Position numbers and translations under genes: made by a program. The notes beneath the pieces were generated by a model. That model was not told the origin of the DNA and did not search any database. It worked only from the letters and a program-made list of their open reading frames with translations. DNA of 64,000 nt from Stomoxys calcitrans. Lineage: Eukaryota > Arthropoda > Insecta > Diptera > Muscidae. Positions 44,696 through 57,391 of this stretch are shown one piece after another (the stretch's first letter is position 1; the number at the start of each line of letters is the position of its first letter). The stretch lies in assembly GCF_963082655.1 (NCBI RefSeq), contig NC_081552.1, forward strand, positions 121,558,458-121,622,457, in the 5' to 3' direction.

Positions 44696-45808
44696 TTTTA
44701 TACCCTCCACCATAAGATGGGGGTATACTAATTTCGTCATTCTGTTTGTAACTACTCGAAATATTCGTCTGAGACCCCATAAAATATATATATTCTTGAT
44801 CGTCGCGACATTTTATGTCGATCTAGCCATGTCCGTCCGTCTGTCCGTCCGTCCGTCCGTCCGTCTGTCTGTCGAAAGCACGCTAACTTCCGAAGGAGTA
44901 AACCTAACCGCTTGAAATTTTGCACAAATACTTCTTATTAGTGTAGGTCGGTTGGTATTGCAAATGGACCATATCGGTCCATGGTTTGATATAGCTGCCA
45001 TATAAACCGATCTTGGGTCTTGACTTCTTGAGCCTCTAGAGTGCGCAATTCTTATTCGATTGGAATGAAATTTCGCACGAAGTATTTCGTTATGACATCC
45101 AACAACTGTGCCAAGTATGGTTCAAATCGGTTCGTAACCTGATATAGCTGTCATATAAACAGATCTGGGGATTTGACTTCTTGAGCTTCTAGAGGGCCCA
45201 ATTCTTATCCGATTTGGCTGAAATTTCGCATGACGTATTTTATTCTTACTTTCAACAACTGTGTCAAATAACGTTCAAATCGGTCCATGACCTGATATAG
45301 CTGCCATATAAACCGATCTGGGATCTTGACTTCTTGATCCCTAGAGGTCGCAATTCTTGTCCGATTTTGCACGACGTGTTTTGCTATGATATCCAATAAC
45401 TGTGTCAAGTATGGTTCAAATCGGTTCATAACCTGATATAGCTGCCATATAAACCGATCTTGGGTCTCTAGAGGTCGCAATTCTTATCCGATTTGCCTGA
45501 AATTTTGTACGACGGCTTCTCTCATGACCATCAACATACATGTATATCATGGTCTGAATCGGTCTATAGCCCGATACAGCTCCCGTATAAATCGATCTCT
45601 CTATTTTACTTCTTGAGCCCCCAAAGGGCGCAATTCTTATTCGAATTGGCTGACATTTTACACAGGTCTCCAACATATAATTTAATTATGGTCCAAACCG
45701 GACCATATCTTGATATCGCTCTAATAGCAGAGCAAATCTTTTCTTAAATCCTTTTTATAAGGGTATATAAGATTTGGCCCGGCCGAACTTAGCACGCTTT
45801 TACTTGTT
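44696..45808 (-). mobile_element. Family A copy 8
   Basis: Reversed complete copy with TTTTATACCCTCCACCATAA on the left and GCCCGGCCGAACTTAGCACG, CTTTTACTTGTTT on the right. The region after the 5' module is shortened (about 45750-45770). It carries a GTCC/GTCT microsatellite at 44832-44873. Confidence 0.9.
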
Positions 45809-47217
45809 TAATATCAAATTAATATTCCAATATGAATTAGGTACACGCACAACCTTTCTTTTGTTGTAAAACCTAAATCTCTTTAACAGCGAAAGTGTTT
45901 TGATATCCTCATATTATTATTTGTTTACCGGACCAATAATTATTCTCTTATATCTCTTCTACTACGGAAAGGGTGAATATTTGAGCGTGTAGAGCAGTGA
46001 TGGGCAAGTCTACTTACACTATTGCATATTACTGTATACGTACAACAACCTATTTTTTTCTTTTTTTGACTGTCCGAATAGCAGTCATTATGTTTGGCAG
46101 CTCGGTCGAGTGTGGATGCACATTAACTCGGAAAATGTTAATTTTTAAAGTGCTGATATGTTTAATGACAGAAATCATTACAAAAACGGAAAAATGGCTG
46201 CTTATTGCACGAAAACATATGAAGAATTTCTAAGGCACATACTTTGTTTGGAAAAATTTACGCAATAAAGGAATAACCATCACAAAGTTGGTATTTTAAT
46301 GTGTTTATAGCATAAGGAATACAGCAAATCACAATACAAAACTATAATAGAGTTGTGCCAAAACGGATGACTTTTAATATAATTGTGTATCATTACATCG
46401 AAATGAATACAAATAAACTCTGAAACAGTTCAAATGACCAACTGAGATATGTTGATAATTGGTAAAAATTGATTATACTTGTCACAAATTCTTACAAGAA
46501 TTTCACGCAAAAGAACACGTTCTTTGGCGAAAATATCCTTTACGTGAAACGAATTGTGTTTTTGCGTGTACGACTAACCTTTGCATTTCATGAATTATAC
46601 TGCCTTGCCCAACTAACTATGCCTTGAATTCCTAGATTCATTCGCGTTTGCCATGGCAACCCTTTGGGCATTCTACGCAAAAGCTTTTACTCAAATGGAT
46701 ATAGCTGAATTTAGCATGTTCACCTTCTTTTACACCGCCTTTGCTTCACTTCGTTTGTGCAGTATCAACCTTTAAATGTAGAAAGGACCAGATAATAACA
46801 ATGTGTACTATTTCAAAAAGTGTACAAGATATTTAAAAAATTTTGTGGGTATGTGGAAGACGATACCCAATTCCAATTGGTAACATACTACTTGGTAACA
46901 CAAATCGAACGGATGGGTAGATTCTAAATAGATTTTTGTTTGTCACATACATGAACAACTAAAATATGTTCGAGAAAGGTTTGATCCATACTCCAAGTTG
47001 TATGTTCCAGTATGATGGATATTTGACGGTTAATAGTGTTTGTTTGGTATGTTGGAATGAGCAAGTGTGTGTGAGCACATTTATATATTACATACGATTT
47101 TTTCTATGAACAAGTAATTCGATTTGTTTATATGTATGTCGCCAAAAAATCTTAAGAACTAAACGTATGCACAAGTTTTGGCTATTTTGTTTTGTTATTT
47201 GCGACAAGTAACATGAA
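45809..47217. other. Longest unassigned stretch
   Basis: About 1.4 kb of AT-rich, apparently single-copy DNA (within this window). The frame at 45997-46233 has no family likeness and no supporting features. No tRNA or structured RNA was noticed. Confidence 0.4.
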
Positions 47218-48703
47218 TTTTTATACCCTCCACCATTGGATGGGGGTATACTAATCAAAGAGGGTAAAAAGAAGAAGAGTTGGCAATAGAGCCCAAGTCG
47301 GGATGACGAGTGACAAAAGTTAAAAACACAACATGTTTGAATTGCTTACGATATTTCGTTTTTCCTTTTGTTCCAACCTTCGGTTGCAAAGAAAGAAAGT
47401 AAAATACGAAAAAATGTTCGAACGAATGCCCGAATCAAAACAGAAAAACACGAAAATGTTGTAACGCTCAATATGAATCCAATCGGAATACATCGAACAG
47501 GTTGTGTTTATGGTATGGGGAAGACAATGCAGAAACCTACACGTCTTCTTTCTCACCCTCTTTGATACTAATTTTGTCATTCTGTTTGTAACACCTCTAA
47601 ATATGCGTCTAAGACCCCATAAAATATGTATATTCTTGATCGCCATGACATTTTAATTCGATCAAGCCATGTCCATCCGTCTGTCTGTCGAAAGCAGGCT
47701 AACTTTCGAAGGAAAAAAGCTAGCCGCTTGAAATTTTGCACAAATACTTTCTATTAGTGTAGGTCAGTTGGGACTGTAAATGGGCCAAATCGGTCCATGT
47801 TTTGACATAAACCGATCTTGGGTCTTGATTTCTTGAGCCTCTAGAGGGCTCAATTCTACTCCGCTTTGACTGAAATTTGCGTGAGGTGTTTTGTTATGAC
47901 TTCCAACAACTGTGTTTAGTATGGTTCAAATCGGTCTATAACCTGATATAGCTGTCATATAAACAGATCTGGGGACTTGACTTCTTGAGCTTCTAGAGGG
48001 CGCAACTCTTATCCAATTTAGATACACTTTTACATGTTGTGTTTTGGTATCACGTCCAACAACTCTGCTACGTATGGTTCAAGTAGGTTATTAACCTGGT
48101 ATAGCTCCCATAAAAACCAATCTTACGTTTTGACTTCTTGATGTTCTAGAGGGCGCAATTCTAGCGCGATTTTAATGAAATTTTGCACTTGTTTTTTGTG
48201 GTATCCCATCCAATAACTGTGCTTAATCAAATCGGTGCACAACCTGATATAGCTGTCATATAAACCGATTTGGGATCTTGACTACATGAGCCTCTAAAGA
48301 GCTCAATTCTCATCCGATTTAGCAGAAATTTTGTGCAACGGCTTCTTCCATGACCTTCAACATACGTGTTCAATATGGTCTGAATCGATCTATAGCTTGA
48401 TACAGCTCCCATATAAACTGTTCTCCCGATTTTGCTTCTTGAGCCTCTACAAGGCGCAACTCTTATCCGAATGGACTGAAATATTACACAATGACTTCTA
48501 CAATGTTCAGCATTCTATTCATTTATGGCCCAAATCTATAAGTTGGTCCTGGTCTATAAGTTGATATAGCTCCAATAGCATAACAGTTCTTATTTGTATT
48601 GTTTGTTTGCCTAAAAAGAGATACCGCGCATAGAACTCGACAAATGCTATCCATGGTGGGGGGTATATAAGATTCGGCCCGGCTGAACTTAGAACGCTCT
48701 TTT
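47218..48703 (-). mobile_element. Family A copy 9, split by an hAT-like MITE
   Basis: Reversed, diverged copy; terminal TTTTTATACCCTCCACCATT, then a 309-bp insertion at 47256-47564, then TTTTGTCATTCTGTTTGTAA and about five internal units to GATTCGGCCCGGCTGAACTT. The internal units differ more from the others than copies 1, 2 or 10, suggesting age. Confidence 0.85.
47256..47564. mobile_element. hAT-like MITE with 8-bp target duplication
   Basis: Ends CAAAGAGGGTAAAAAGAAGA and, reversed, CAAAGAGGGTGAGAAAGAAG, flanked by ATACTAAT at both 47248-47255 and 47565-47572. An 8-bp duplication and a C-A-A-A-G start fit the hAT superfamily. No transposase is encoded. It interrupts the family A 3' end, whose sequence continues on both sides. 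Confidence 0.88.
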
Positions 48704-48804
48704 GATAAAACAGGTAAACTGGAAATTTTGACGCTTATTTTCAGCTTTTCTATGACAAATTTTATACCTTTTAATTTATAGAATGGAGAACCACGATGAT
48801 ATTA

Positions 48805-50633
48805 AACAAGTAAAAGCGTGCTAAGTTCGGCCGGGCCGAATCTTATATACCCTCCACCATGGATCGCATTTGTCAAGTTCTTTTCCCGGCATCTCTTCTT
48901 AGGCAAAAAAGGATATAAGAAAAGATTTGCTCTGCTTTTAGAGCGATATCAAGATATGGTCCGTTTCGGACCACAATTAAATTATATGTTGGAGACCTGT
49001 GTAAAATTTCAGCCAATTCGAATAAGAATTGTGCTCATTGGGGGCTCAAGAAGTTAAATAGAGAGAACGATTTATATGGGAGCTGTATCGGGCAATAGAC
49101 CGATTCACACCATAATAAACACGTTTGTTGATGGTCATGAAAGGATCCGTGGTAAAAAATTTCAGGCATTTCGGATAATAATTGCGACCTCTAGGGATCA
49201 AGAAGTCAAGATCCCAGATCGGTTTATATGGCAGCTATGTCAGGTTATTGACCGATTTGAACGTTATTTGACACAGTTGTTAAAAGTAAGAATAAAATAC
49301 GTCATGCAAAATTTCAGCCAAATCGGATAGGAATTGGGCCCTCTAGAAGCTCAAGAAGTAAAATCCCCAGATCTGTTTATATGACAGCTATATCAGGTTA
49401 TGGACCGATTTGAACCATACTTGGCACAGTTGTTGGATGTCATAACAAAATACTACGTGCCAAAATCATTTAAATCGGATAAGAATTGCGCACTCTAGAG
49501 GCTCAAGAATTCAAGACCCAAGATCGGTTTATATGGCAGCTATATCAAAACATGGACCGATATGAACCATACTTGCTAAAATTGTTGGATATCATAACAA
49601 AACACGTCGTGCAAAATTTCATTCCAATCGGATAAGAATTGCGCCCTCTAGAGGCTCAAGAAGTCAAGACCCAAGATCGGTTTATATGGCAGCTATATCA
49701 GGTTATAGACCGATTTGAACCATACTTGGCACAGTTATTGGATATCATAACAAAACACGTGGTGCAAAATTTCATTCCAATCGGATAAGAATTGCGCTCT
49801 TTAGAGGCTCAAGAAGTCAAGACCCAAGATCGGTTTATATGGCAGCTATATCAGGTTATATACCGATTTGAACCATACTTGGCACAGTTGTTGGATATCA
49901 TAACGAATCACGTAGTGCAAAATTTCATTCTGATCGGATAAGAATTGCGCACTCTAGAGGCTCAAGAATTCAAGACCCAAGATCGGTTTATATGGCAGCT
50001 ATATCAAAACATGGACCGATTTGAACCATACGTAGCACAGTTGTTGGGTATCATAACAAAACACGTGGTGCAAAATTTCATTCCAATCGGATAAGAATTG
50101 CGCTCTCTAGAGGCTCAAGAAGTCAAGACCCAAGATCGGTTTATATGGCAGCTATATCAGGTTATATACCGATTTGAACCATACTTGGCACAGTTGTTGG
50201 ATATCATAACAAAACACGTCGTGCAAAATTTCATTCCAATCGGATAAGAATTGCGCACTCTAGAGGCTCAAGAAGTCAAGACCCAAGATCGGTTTATATG
50301 GCAGCTATATCAAAACATGGACCGATATGGCCCATTTACAATACCAACCGACCTACACTAATAAGAAGTATTTGTGCAAAATTTCAAGCGGCTAGCTCTA
50401 CTCCTTTGGAAGTTAGCGTGCTTTCGACAGACAGACGGACGGACGGACGGACGGACGGACGGACGGACGGACGGACGGACGGACAGACGGACGGACATGG
50501 CTAGATCGACATAAAATTTCACGACGATCAAGAATATATATACTTTATGGGGTCTCAGACGAATATTTCGAGTAGTTACAAACAGAATGACGAAATTAGT
50601 ATACCCCCCATCTTATGGTGGAGGGTATAAAAA
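48805..50633 (+). mobile_element. Family A copy 10 (left arm of the large inverted repeat)
   Basis: Complete copy of about 1.83 kb with TTCGGCCGGGCCGAA, about eight internal units, a GGAC run at 50427-50490, and CTTATGGTGGAGGGTATAAAA. It shares private variants with the reversed copy 53179-55005, including TAAAATTTCACGACGATC and ACTTGCTAAAATTGTTGG. Confidence 0.92.
50427..50490. repeat. GGAC tetranucleotide microsatellite
   Basis: About a dozen GGAC units plus AGAC variants in the family A 3' zone. Other copies hold only two to four units; the reversed partner at about 53312-53375 has an equal expansion. Confidence 0.9.
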
Positions 50634-50793
50634 GAACATACTTACCCTCTGTCGTTTATAACCTAAAAGAGAAAAATAAAGAAGTGCAATTAGGAAATGT
50701 TTTGCTTGAAATTGAAGATGGATGTGTCGAGTTAATACAATAGTGAAGAGTTATTATGTTATTGGTGTACCAGATTACATTTAAAGGAATAAA

Positions 50794-52122
50794 AACAAGT
50801 AAAAGCGTGCTAAGTTCGGCAGCGTTGAATCTAATATACCCTCCACCATGGATCGCATTTGTCGATTTCTATTCCCGGCATCTCTTCTTAGGCAAAAAAG
50901 GATATAAGAAAAGATTTGCTCTGCTTTTAGAGCGATATCAAGATATGGTCCGGTTCGGACCACAATTAATTTATATATGGCGCAGACCTGTATAAAATGT
51001 CAGCCAATTCGAATAAGAATTGCGCCCTATGGGGGCTCAAGAAGTAAAACTAGAGAGATCGATTTAAATGGGAGCTGTATCGGGCTATAGACCGATTCAG
51101 ACCATAACAAACACGTATGTTGATGATAAAGAGAGGATCCGTCGTACAAAATTTTAGGCAAATCGGATAATAATTGCGACCTCTAGAGGCTCAAGAATTC
51201 AAGATCCAAGATCGGTTTATATGGCAGCTATATCAGGTTATGAACCGATTTAAACCTTATTTGACACATTGGTTTAAAGTTATAATAAAATATGTCCTGC
51301 AAAATTTCAGCCAAATCGGATAGGAATTGCGCCCTCTAGAAGCTCAAGAAGTCAAGTCCCCAGATCTATTTATATGAGAGCTATATCAGGTTATGAACCG
51401 ATTTAAACCATACTCGGCACAATTGTTGGATATCATAACAAAACATGTCGTGCAAAATTTCATTCCAATCGGGTAAGAATTGCGCACTCTAGAGGCTCAA
51501 GAAGTCAAGACCCAAGATCGGTTTATATGGCAGCTATATCAGGTTATGGACCGATTGGACCCATCTCGCACAGTTGTTGGATATCATAACAGAACACGTC
51601 GTGCAAAATTTCATTCCAATCGGATAAAAATTGCGCTCTCTAGAGGCTCAAGAAGTCAAGACCCAAGATCGGTTTATATGGCAGCTATATCAGGTTATAG
51701 ACCGATTTGAACCATACTCTGCACAGTTGTTGGATATCATAACAGAACAGGTCGTGCAACATTACATTCCAATCGGATAAGAATTGCGCACTCTAGAGGC
51801 TCAAGAAGTCAAGACCCAAGATCGGTTTATATGTCAGCTACAATATATCAAAACATGGACCGATTTGGCCCATTACATATACCCATATACCAACCGACCT
51901 ACACTAATAAGAAGTATTTGTATATACTTTCAAGCGGCTAGCTTTACTCTTTCGGAAGTTGGCGTGCTTTCGACAGACAGACGGACGGACATGGGTAGAT
52001 CGACATAAAATGTCGCGACGATCAAGAATATATATACTTTATGGGGTCTCAGACGAATATTTCGAGTAGTTACAAACAGAAAGACAAAATTAGTATACCC
52101 TCCTATGGTAGAGGGTATAAAA
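50794..52122 (+). mobile_element. Family A copy 11
   Basis: Complete; the 5' palindrome is damaged (TTCGGCAGCGTTGAA) and the 3' hairpin shortened (ACCCTCCTATGGTAGAGGG). The next family A copy begins two or three bases later. Confidence 0.88.
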
Positions 52123-52124
52123 AA

Positions 52125-53033
52125 AACAAGTAAAAGCGTGCTAAATTCGGCCGGGCCAAATCTTATATACCCTGCAGCATGGGTCGCATTTGTCGAGTTC
52201 TTTTTCCGGCATCTCTTTTTAGGCAAAACAGGATATGCTATTAGAGCGATATCAAGATATGGTCCGGCTTTGACCATAATTAAATTAATGTCAGCCAATT
52301 CGAAGTAAAATAGAGAGATCGATTTATATCGGAGCTGTATCGGGCTATAGTCCGATTCAGACCATAATAAACACGTATGTTGATGGTCATGAGAGAATCC
52401 GTCGTACAAAATTTCATTCAAATCGGATAGGAATTGCGCCCTCTAGAAGCTCAAGAAGTCAAGTCCCCAGATCTGATTATATGACAGCTATATCAGGTTA
52501 TGAACCGATTTGAACTATACCTCGCACAGTTGTTAGATATCATAACAAAATACTTCGTGCACAAATTCATTCAAATCGGATAAGATTTGTGCCCTCTAGA
52601 GGCTCAAGAAGTCAAGACCCAAGATCGGTATATATGACAGCTATATTAGGTTATTAACCGATTTGAACCATACTAACCATAAGAAAACACGTCGTGCAAA
52701 ATTTCATTACAATCGGATAAGAATTGCGCACTATAGAGGCTCAAGAAGTCAAGACCCAAGATCGGTTTATATGGCAGCTATATCAAAACATGGACCGATA
52801 TGGCCCATTTACAATACCACCCGACCTACTTTAATAAGAAGTATTTGTGCAAAATTTCAAGCGGCTAGCTTTACTCCTTCGGAATTTTGCGGACGGACAC
52901 GGCTGGATCGACATAAAATGTCGCGACGATCAAGAATATATATACTTTATGGGCTCTCAAACGAATATTTCGAGTAGTTACAAACAGAATGACGAAATTA
53001 GTATACCCCCATCCTATGGTGGAGGGTATAAAA
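52125..53033 (+). mobile_element. Family A copy 12
   Basis: Directly downstream of copy 11 in the same direction. TTCGGCCGGGCCAAA with CCTGCAGCATGGGTCGC, shortened internal section, intact terminal CTATGGTGGAGGGTATAAAA. Confidence 0.87.
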
Positions 53034-53178
53034 TTTTTATAAGAGTGTTAAAAATAGAAAAAAATATAATAAATATCAACTAAACCGAGAGTAAAAATGG
53101 AAAATAAAACATCATCAGACAGCAAAATTTATCCTGCTGTTTTAAGTACAAAAATCTGCTAAAATCTGCTGTTACTTG

Positions 53179-55005
53179 TTATACCCTCCACCATAAGATG
53201 GGGGGTATACTAATTTCGTCATTCTGTTTGTAACTACTCGAAATATTCGTCTGAGACCCCATAAAGTATATATATTCTTGATCGTCGTGAAATTTTATGT
53301 CGATCTAGCCATGTCCGTCCGTCTGTCCGTCCGTCCGTCCGTCCGTCCGTCCGTCCGTCCGTCCGTCCGTCCGTCTGTCTGTCGAAAGCACGCTAACTTC
53401 CAAAGGAGTAGAGCTAGCCGCTTGAAATTTTGCACAAATACTTCTTATTAGTGTAGGTCGGTTGGTATTGTAAATGGGCCATATCGGTCCATGTTTTGAT
53501 ATAGCTGCCATATAAACCGATCTTGGGTCTTGACTTCTTGAGCCTCTAGAGTGCGCAATTCTTATCCGATTGGAATGAAATTTTGCACGACGTGTTTTGT
53601 TATGATATCCAACAACTGTGCCAAGTATGGTTCAAATCGGTATATAACCTGATATAGCTGCCATATAAACCGATCTTGGGTCTTGACTTCTTGAGCCTCT
53701 AGAGAGCGCAATTCTTATCCGATTGGAATGAAATTTTGCACCACGTGTTTTGTTATGATACCCAACAACTGTGCTACGTATGGTTCAAATCGGTCCATGT
53801 TTTGATATAGCTGCCATATAAACCGATCTTGGGTCTTGACTTCTTGAGCCTCTAGAGTGCGCAATTCTTATCCGATTGGAATGAAATTTTGCACTACGTG
53901 ATTCGTTATGATATCCAACAACTGTGCCAAGTATGGTTCAAATCGGTATATAACCTGATATAGCTGCCATATAAACCGATCTTGGGTCTTGACTTCTTGA
54001 GCCTCTAAAGAGCGCAATTCTTATCCGATTGGAATGAAATTTTGCACCACGTGTTTTGTTATGATATCCAATAACTGTGCCAAGTATGGTTCAAATCGGT
54101 CTATAACCTGATATAGCTGCCATATAAACCGATCTTGGGTCTTGACTTCTTGAGCCTCTAGAGGGCGCAATTCTTATCCGATTGGAATGAAATTTTGCAC
54201 GACGTGTTTTGTTATGATATCCAACAATTTTAGCAAGTATGGTTCATATCGGTCCATGTTTTGATATAGCTGCCATATAAACCGATCTTGGGTCTTGAAT
54301 TCTTGAGCCTCTAGAGTGCGCAATTCTTATCCGATTTAAATGATTTTGGCACGTAGTATTTTGTTATGACATCCAACAACTGTGCCAAGTATGGTTCAAA
54401 TCGGTCCATAACCTGATATAGCTGTCATATAAACAGATCTGGGGATTTTACTTCTTGAGCTTCTAGAGGGCCCAATTCCTATCCGATTTGGCTGAAATTT
54501 TGCATGACGTATTTTATTTTTACTTTCAACAACTGTGTCAAATAAGATTCAAATCGGTTCATAACCTGATATAGCTGCCATATAAACCGATCTGGGATCT
54601 TGACTTCTTGACCCCTAGAGGTCGCACTTATTATCCGATATGCCTGAAATTTTGTAGGACGGATCCTCTCATGACCATCAACAAACGTGTTTATTATGGT
54701 GTGAATCGGTCTATTGCCCGATACAGCTCCCATATAAATCGTTCTCTCTATTTAACTTCTTGAGCCCCCAATGAGCACAATTCTTATTCGAATTGGCTGA
54801 AATTTTACACAGGTCTCCAACATATAATTTAATTGTGGTCCAAACCGGACCATATCTTGATATCGCTCTAAAAGCAGAGCAAATCTTTTCTTATAAACTG
54901 TTTTGCCTAAGAAGAGATGCCAGGAAAAGAACTCGACAAATGCGATCCATGGTGGAGGGTATATAAGATTCGGCCCGGCCGAACTTAGCATGCTTTTATT
55001 TGTTT
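53179..55005 (-). mobile_element. Family A copy 13 (right arm of the large inverted repeat)
   Basis: Reversed, complete, about 1.83 kb, unit for unit parallel to copy 10, including the expanded GTCC run and the variant CCAACAATTTTAGCAAGTAT. The 5' module reads GGCCCGGCCGAACTTAGCATG. Scattered differences exist near the 5' end. Confidence 0.92.
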
Positions 55006-55209
55006 AATATAGGCAGGTTAAGTTTACAGCTGGGCTACATCGGACTATTTATTGATAAAGCCCCCATGTACAACGAACGGGATTTGACTTCTCGAGCTCA
55101 TAATAGGTGCATTTCTTATCTGATTTCGATTCTAGGTCTAAGAGTATAACATTCACAAGTATTACCCGACTTCGCTGAAACTTGGAACATTAAATCGTAT
55201 TGGTGTAGC

Positions 55210-56099
55210 ATCATCTTCCAGATGGCAATACTAGGGTTCCGTCAATCCAAGACTGTGCCGATGGCAGCAGTGCCTTGCACTCGACATCAAGGTTCATCTC
55301 AGGTATCAGAGGATCACTCCCACTAGGGCACTGGAGACTATTCTAGATATCCGACCCATTGACATACAGATTAAGTGTGAGGCAGCCACTGCGGCTATGA
55401 GACTTAAGGCGATGGGAGAATGGATTGAGGATGGGAGCAGCTCATACCATCGCGGTATAATCGAGACGACGATAGGAAACCTGGTTGGAAGGGAAGAGGT
55501 CTCCGATCGGATACCTGAGATGAACTTTGAAGTCGAGTGCGAGGCACTGCTGCCATAGGAACAGTCTTGGAATGACGAAACCCTAGTATTGCCATCTGGA
55601 AGATCATGTTTCACGTATGGATCAAAGCTAGAGGACAATGTGGGCCTGGGGGTTTACATTGAGAACCCAGGGACTGAGATCTGTTTTAGACTGCCTGACC
55701 ATAATACGGTCCTGCATGCGGAGATCCAGGCTATCGCGGAATGCATGAAGTAGTGTATTGCCCCATAAGGGCAATAACAACCAGGACGGTAAGGTCATGA
55801 ACAGACTTGCAGTGTAAGAAGGAGATTAACGCCTTGTCTGAGGATGGCAAAATCCGCATCGTTTGGGTGCCGGGCCATAACGGAGTAAGGGGAAATCAAA
55901 GGGTAGACGACTTGGCGGAGGACTGCCGTCAATAAACTTGTATAACCCGAAGCCTTTCGGGTCGACGCAGTCCGAGTTAAGGGAGTGGGCGACAAATGCG
56001 CATGCACCATTGTGGAACAGTGAAACGAAACGAAACAGCGGAAGGACGGCGAAAATCCTATGGGGGCATCAAGATCGTGAGAAGAGGAGGCTATTAATG
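55210..56099 (+). pseudogene. LOA/I-group retrotransposon fragment with inverted start
   Basis: From 55309 the plus strand encodes the RT connector (LETILDIRPIDIQIKCEAAT, WIEDGSSSYHRG) and the first RNase H part (GLGVYIENPGTEICF, RLPDHNTVLHAEIQA), with deletions and stops before WVPGHNGVRGNQRVDDLAE. The first 100 bp (55210-55308) is the reverse complement of sequence also present at about 55520-55610, so the 5' end is an inverted duplicate. The 3' side is cut by the family C copy at 56100. Confidence 0.8.
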
Positions 56100-56323
56100 A
56101 ACAAATAAAAAGGCGTTAAGTTCGGCCTGGTCGAACTTTGGATACCACCACCTCGGGTATACATGTAAACCATCTTTCGTCAAAATCCGGTGCAAAATTC
56201 ATACCTTAAGCACCATAGCAGCTATATCACTATATGTTCCGATTTGGACCAAATACTCATAAGTAAAAGTCATTGTTCAATTGTATATAACAAAATATTG
56301 GTTTTTTTAAGTAGTTCTATATA

Positions 56324-56560
56324 TTGGGTTGCTCAAAAAGTAATTGCGGATTTTTCATATAGTCGGCGTTGACAAATTTTTTCACAGCTTGTGACTCTGT
56401 AATTGCATTCTTTCTTCTGTCAGTTATCAGCTGTTACTTTTAGCTTGCTTTAGAAAAAAAGTGTAAAAAAAGTATATTTGATTAAAGTTCATTCAAAGTT
56501 TTATTAAAAATGCATTTACTTTCTTTTAAAAAATCCGCAATTACTTTTTGGGCAACCCAA
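56324..56560 (+). mobile_element. mariner-type MITE, copy 4
   Basis: 237 bp, TA at 56322-56323 and 56561-56562. The left terminus has one change (TTGGGTTGCTCAAAAAG). The undisturbed equivalent site is visible in the other family C copy near 5663-5690. Confidence 0.93.
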
Positions 56561-57391
56561 TAAAAATAAACCGATCTGAACTATACACGACACGGATATT
56601 GAAAAGCAAAACGTAAGTCAGTATGTCAAATTTCAGTAAAATCGGAATAAAAATGCGTCTTTTATGGGGCCAAGACTTTAAACCGAGAGATCGGTCTATA
56701 TGACAGCTATATGCAAATCTTGATCGATCTAGACCAAATTGCAGAAATATGTGGAGGGGCTTAACTTAACTCTTTGTCGCAAATTTCGGCAACATCGGAC
56801 AAATTTCGGCAACATCGGACAAAAAATGCGTTTTTTATGGCCCACAAAACCTAAAACCGAGAGATCGGTCTATATGGCAACTATATCCAAATCTGGACCG
56901 ATCTGTGCGATAATGTAGAAGTATGTCAAGGGGCTTAACTTTACTACTTTCGACATCGGACACTAAATGTGGCTTTTATGGGCCTAAGACCCTAAATCGG
57001 AGGATCGGTCTATATGGCAGCTATATCCAAATCTGTACCGATCTGAGCCAAATTGACGAAGGATGCTGAATGGCCTAACACAACTCACTGTCCCAAATTT
57101 CAGCAAAATCGGATACTAAATGAGGCTTTTATGGGCCTATGACCCTAAATCGGCGGATCGGTCTATATGGCAGATATACCCAAATCTGAACCGATCTGCG
57201 CCAAATTGACGAAGGATGCTAAAGGGCCTAACGCAACTCACTGCCCCAAATTTCAGCAAAATCGGATAATAAATGTGGCTTTTATGGGCCTTAAACCCTA
57301 AATCGGAGGATCGGTCTATATGGCAGCTATATCCAAATCTGGACCGATCTGGGCCAAATTGACGAAGGATGTCGAAGGGCCTAACGCAACT

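Noticed and set aside
45997..46233. 78-residue frame in the longest single-copy-looking stretch
   Set aside because: No motif, no signal of splice sites or neighbours that I could support, and its length is compatible with chance.
47320..47646. 108-residue reverse frame
   Set aside because: It crosses the boundary of the hAT-like MITE into family A and has no family likeness; a chance frame.
40302..55005. Regular repeats resembling a CRISPR array
   Set aside because: Units are about 150 bp, directly adjacent and diverged, with no short identical repeats separated by unique spacers; they are internal repeats of dispersed fly elements.
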